From: Desulfobulbus sp.
GTDB lineage: Bacteria > Pseudomonadota > Gammaproteobacteria > Burkholderiales > Rhodocyclaceae
Length of the DNA stretch: 9,357 nucleotides
Direction of reading: 5' to 3'
Assembly: GCA_009782025.1 (NCBI GenBank)
Contig: WQUQ01000292.1
Coordinates: 1-9,357 of the forward strand
The number at the start of each line of letters is the position of its first letter. Within the stretch, counting starts at the first letter, position 1. Both the position numbers and the translations under genes were made by a program. Under the pieces are notes generated by a model. The model was not told where the DNA came from and did no database searches. It saw only the letters and a program-made list of their open reading frames with translations. Shown piece by piece: positions 8,334 to 9,357 of this stretch.

Positions 8334-8361
8334 GGGGCGGGCATTGGGTATGATGCGCCCC
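8334..8361. repeat. Inverted repeat flanking the candidate -10 element
   Basis: GGGGCG at 8334-8339 is the exact reverse complement of CGCCCC at 8356-8361, with 16 nt between the arms that contain the TATGAT hexamer. It could be a regulator binding site around the promoter or chance in GC-rich DNA. Confidence 0.4.
8349..8354 (+). promoter_or_regulatory. Candidate -10 element (TATGAT) for the decarboxylase gene
   Basis: TATGAT matches the sigma-70 -10 consensus at 5 of 6 bases and lies 67 nt before the decarboxylase ATG in the only sizeable gap on the right side. The closest -35-like hexamer is TTGCGC at 8323-8328, but the 20-nt spacer is too long for a strong promoter, so activator help or another -35 would be needed. 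The predicted transcript would begin near 8361 and contain the GC-rich palindrome at 8380-8397. Confidence 0.35.
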
Positions 8362-8377
8362 GAAATCATTTGCTTTC

Positions 8378-8406
8378 GTGACCCGCCGCGGCGGGTCGCC
8401 ATCTTT
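8378..8406 (+). terminator. GC-rich hairpin with short T-run in the decarboxylase leader; terminator or attenuator candidate
   Basis: Positions 8380-8397 form a perfect 18-nt palindrome (GACCCGCCGCGGCGGGTC). As RNA it folds into a 7-bp stem closed by a CGCG loop, and a G-U and a G-C pair can extend the base. After a short spacer comes TCTTTT at 8401-8406. The T-run is shorter and further from the stem than in a canonical intrinsic terminator, so efficiency is doubtful. It may end transcripts from rhlE, act as a leader attenuator, or protect the 5' end of the decarboxylase mRNA. The ribosome site AAGGA (8408-8412) begins two bases after the T-run. Confidence 0.5.
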
Positions 8407-8421
8407 TAAGGAATAAACGCC

Positions 8422-9357
8422 ATGCGTTTCCACTTCCCGATCATCATCATCGACGAGGATTTCCGCTCGGAGAATGCCTCCGGCCTCGGTATCCGCGCTC
8501 TGGCGGCGGCCATCGAGCAAGAAGGCATGGAGGTGGTTGGCGTCACCAGTTACGGCGACCTGACTTCCTTCGCCCAGCAGCAGAGCCGGGCCTCGGCCTT
8601 CATTTTGTCGATCGACGATGAGGAACTGGCGCTGGAGCGGGAGGAGACGCTGGCCGAACTGCGCGCCTTCGTCGGCGAAATTCGCCACAAGAATGCCGAA
8701 ATCCCCATCTTCCTGCATGGCGAGACGCGCACCAGCCGCCATATTCCGAACGACATCCTGCGCGAGTTGCATGGCTTCATCCACATGCACGAGGACACGC
8801 CAGAGTTCATCGCCCGCAATATCAAGCGCGAGGCGACCGCTTACGTCGATTCGCTGCCGCCGCCCTTCTTTCGCGCCCTGACCCACTACGCGGCCGACGG
8901 TTCCTATTCCTGGCATTGCCCCGGGCATTCGGGCGGCGTGGCTTTTCTGAAATCGCCGGTCGGCCAGATGTTCCACCAGTTTTTTGGCGAGAACATGCTG
9001 CGCGCCGATGTCTGCAATGCCGTCGAGGAACTCGGCCAACTGCTCGACCACACCGGCCCGGTTGCCGCTTCCGAGCGCAATGCGGCGCGCATTTTCAATG
9101 CCGATCACCTGTATTTCGTCACCAACGGCACCTCGACCTCGAACAAGATCGTCTGGCACTCGACCGTCGCGCCGGGCGACATCGTGGTCGTCGACCGCAA
9201 CTGCCACAAATCCATCCTCCATGCCATCATGATGACCGGCGCGATTCCGGTGTTTCTGATGCCGACGCGCAACAACTACGGCATCATCGGCCCGATTCCG
9301 AAAAACGAATTCGCCTGGGCCAGCATCCAGAAAAAGATCGCCGCCAACCCGTTCATC
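8422..9357 (+). CDS. Orn/Lys/Arg decarboxylase (AdiA-like), N-terminal part, open at the right edge
   Basis: The 312 visible codons have no stop and run off the window. This is a fold-type I PLP decarboxylase of the acid-stress/biodegradative family, which converts a basic amino acid to its amine and CO2. Residues 1-130 form the receiver-like wing domain (FPIIIIDEDFRSEN; ILSIDDEE), then a linker leads to LPPPFFRALTHYA (145-157) and SWHCPGHSGGVAF (163-175). The major domain shows the LLDHTGPVAASE block (208-219), the AARIFNADH stretch, the phosphate-binding NGTSTSNK (235-242), VVDRNCHKS (256-264) and RNNYGIIGPI (283-292). The last blocks resemble E. coli AdiA more than LdcC/CadA, but substrate cannot be assigned. 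The PLP lysine and about 440 residues lie beyond the edge (family about 750). The start at 8422 has AAGGA 9 nt upstream. It probably has its own promoter in the preceding 162-nt gap. Confidence 0.92.
   Translation, partial: MRFHFPIIIIDEDFRSENASGLGIRALAAAIEQEGMEVVGVTSYGDLTSFAQQQSRASAFILSIDDEELALEREETLAELRAFVGEIRHKNAEIPIFLHGETRTSRHIPNDILRELHGFIHMHEDTPEFIARNIKREATAYVDSLPPPFFRALTHYAADGSYSWHCPGHSGGVAFLKSPVGQMFHQFFGENMLRADVCNAVEELGQLLDHTGPVAASERNAARIFNADHLYFVTNGTSTSNKIVWHSTVAPGDIVVVDRNCHKSILHAIMMTGAIPVFLMPTRNNYGIIGPIPKNEFAWASIQKKIAANPFI

Overview
The window is a GC-rich, tightly packed stretch of chromosome with no mobile element, tRNA, rRNA or CRISPR array. The gene order folC - SPOR-domain gene - cvpA - purF - metZ, together with protein features such as a Gram-negative type PurF and an O-succinylhomoserine sulfhydrylase of MetZ type, points to a betaproteobacterium. 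The downstream HD-GYP gene and the codon bias would fit Rhodocyclales (Azonexus/Dechloromonas-like), but the family assignment is inference.

Layout. Positions 1-287 (minus strand) hold the 5' end of a rarA/mgsA-type AAA+ ATPase gene, cut by the window edge. An 89-bp divergent gap follows. From 377 to 6939 there is one apparent plus-strand operon of six genes: folC (folylpolyglutamate/dihydrofolate synthase), a DedD-like SPOR-domain membrane protein, cvpA, purF, metZ, and a DUF3391/HD-GYP-type phosphodiesterase. The genes are separated by 3 and 11 nt or overlap by the 4-nt ATGA arrangement (three times), so translational coupling is likely. After 48 nt comes an RhlE-type DEAD-box RNA helicase with its own good ribosome binding site. 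A 162-nt gap then holds a candidate -10 element and a perfect 18-nt GC-rich palindrome. The last gene, open at the right edge, is the N-terminal 312 codons of an Orn/Lys/Arg decarboxylase closest in visible motifs to AdiA.

How the genes fit together. folC, purF and metZ join folate/one-carbon, purine and methionine synthesis: PurF commits PRPP to purines, which need formyl-tetrahydrofolate, FolC makes the retained polyglutamate form of folates, and MetZ makes homocysteine, which is methylated by folate-dependent MetH/MetE. DedD and CvpA are envelope proteins (division septum and inner membrane) carried in the same conserved cluster. The HD-GYP protein adds a probable cyclic-di-GMP degrading enzyme to the end of this biosynthetic operon.

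I found no clearly new biological system. The points most worth a second look are the hairpin in the leader of the decarboxylase gene, the 12-bp tandem repeats with embedded Shine-Dalgarno-like motifs inside the SPOR gene, the HD-GYP variant (GFP in place of GYP) translationally coupled to metZ, and the junction of folC with rarA where accD often lies.
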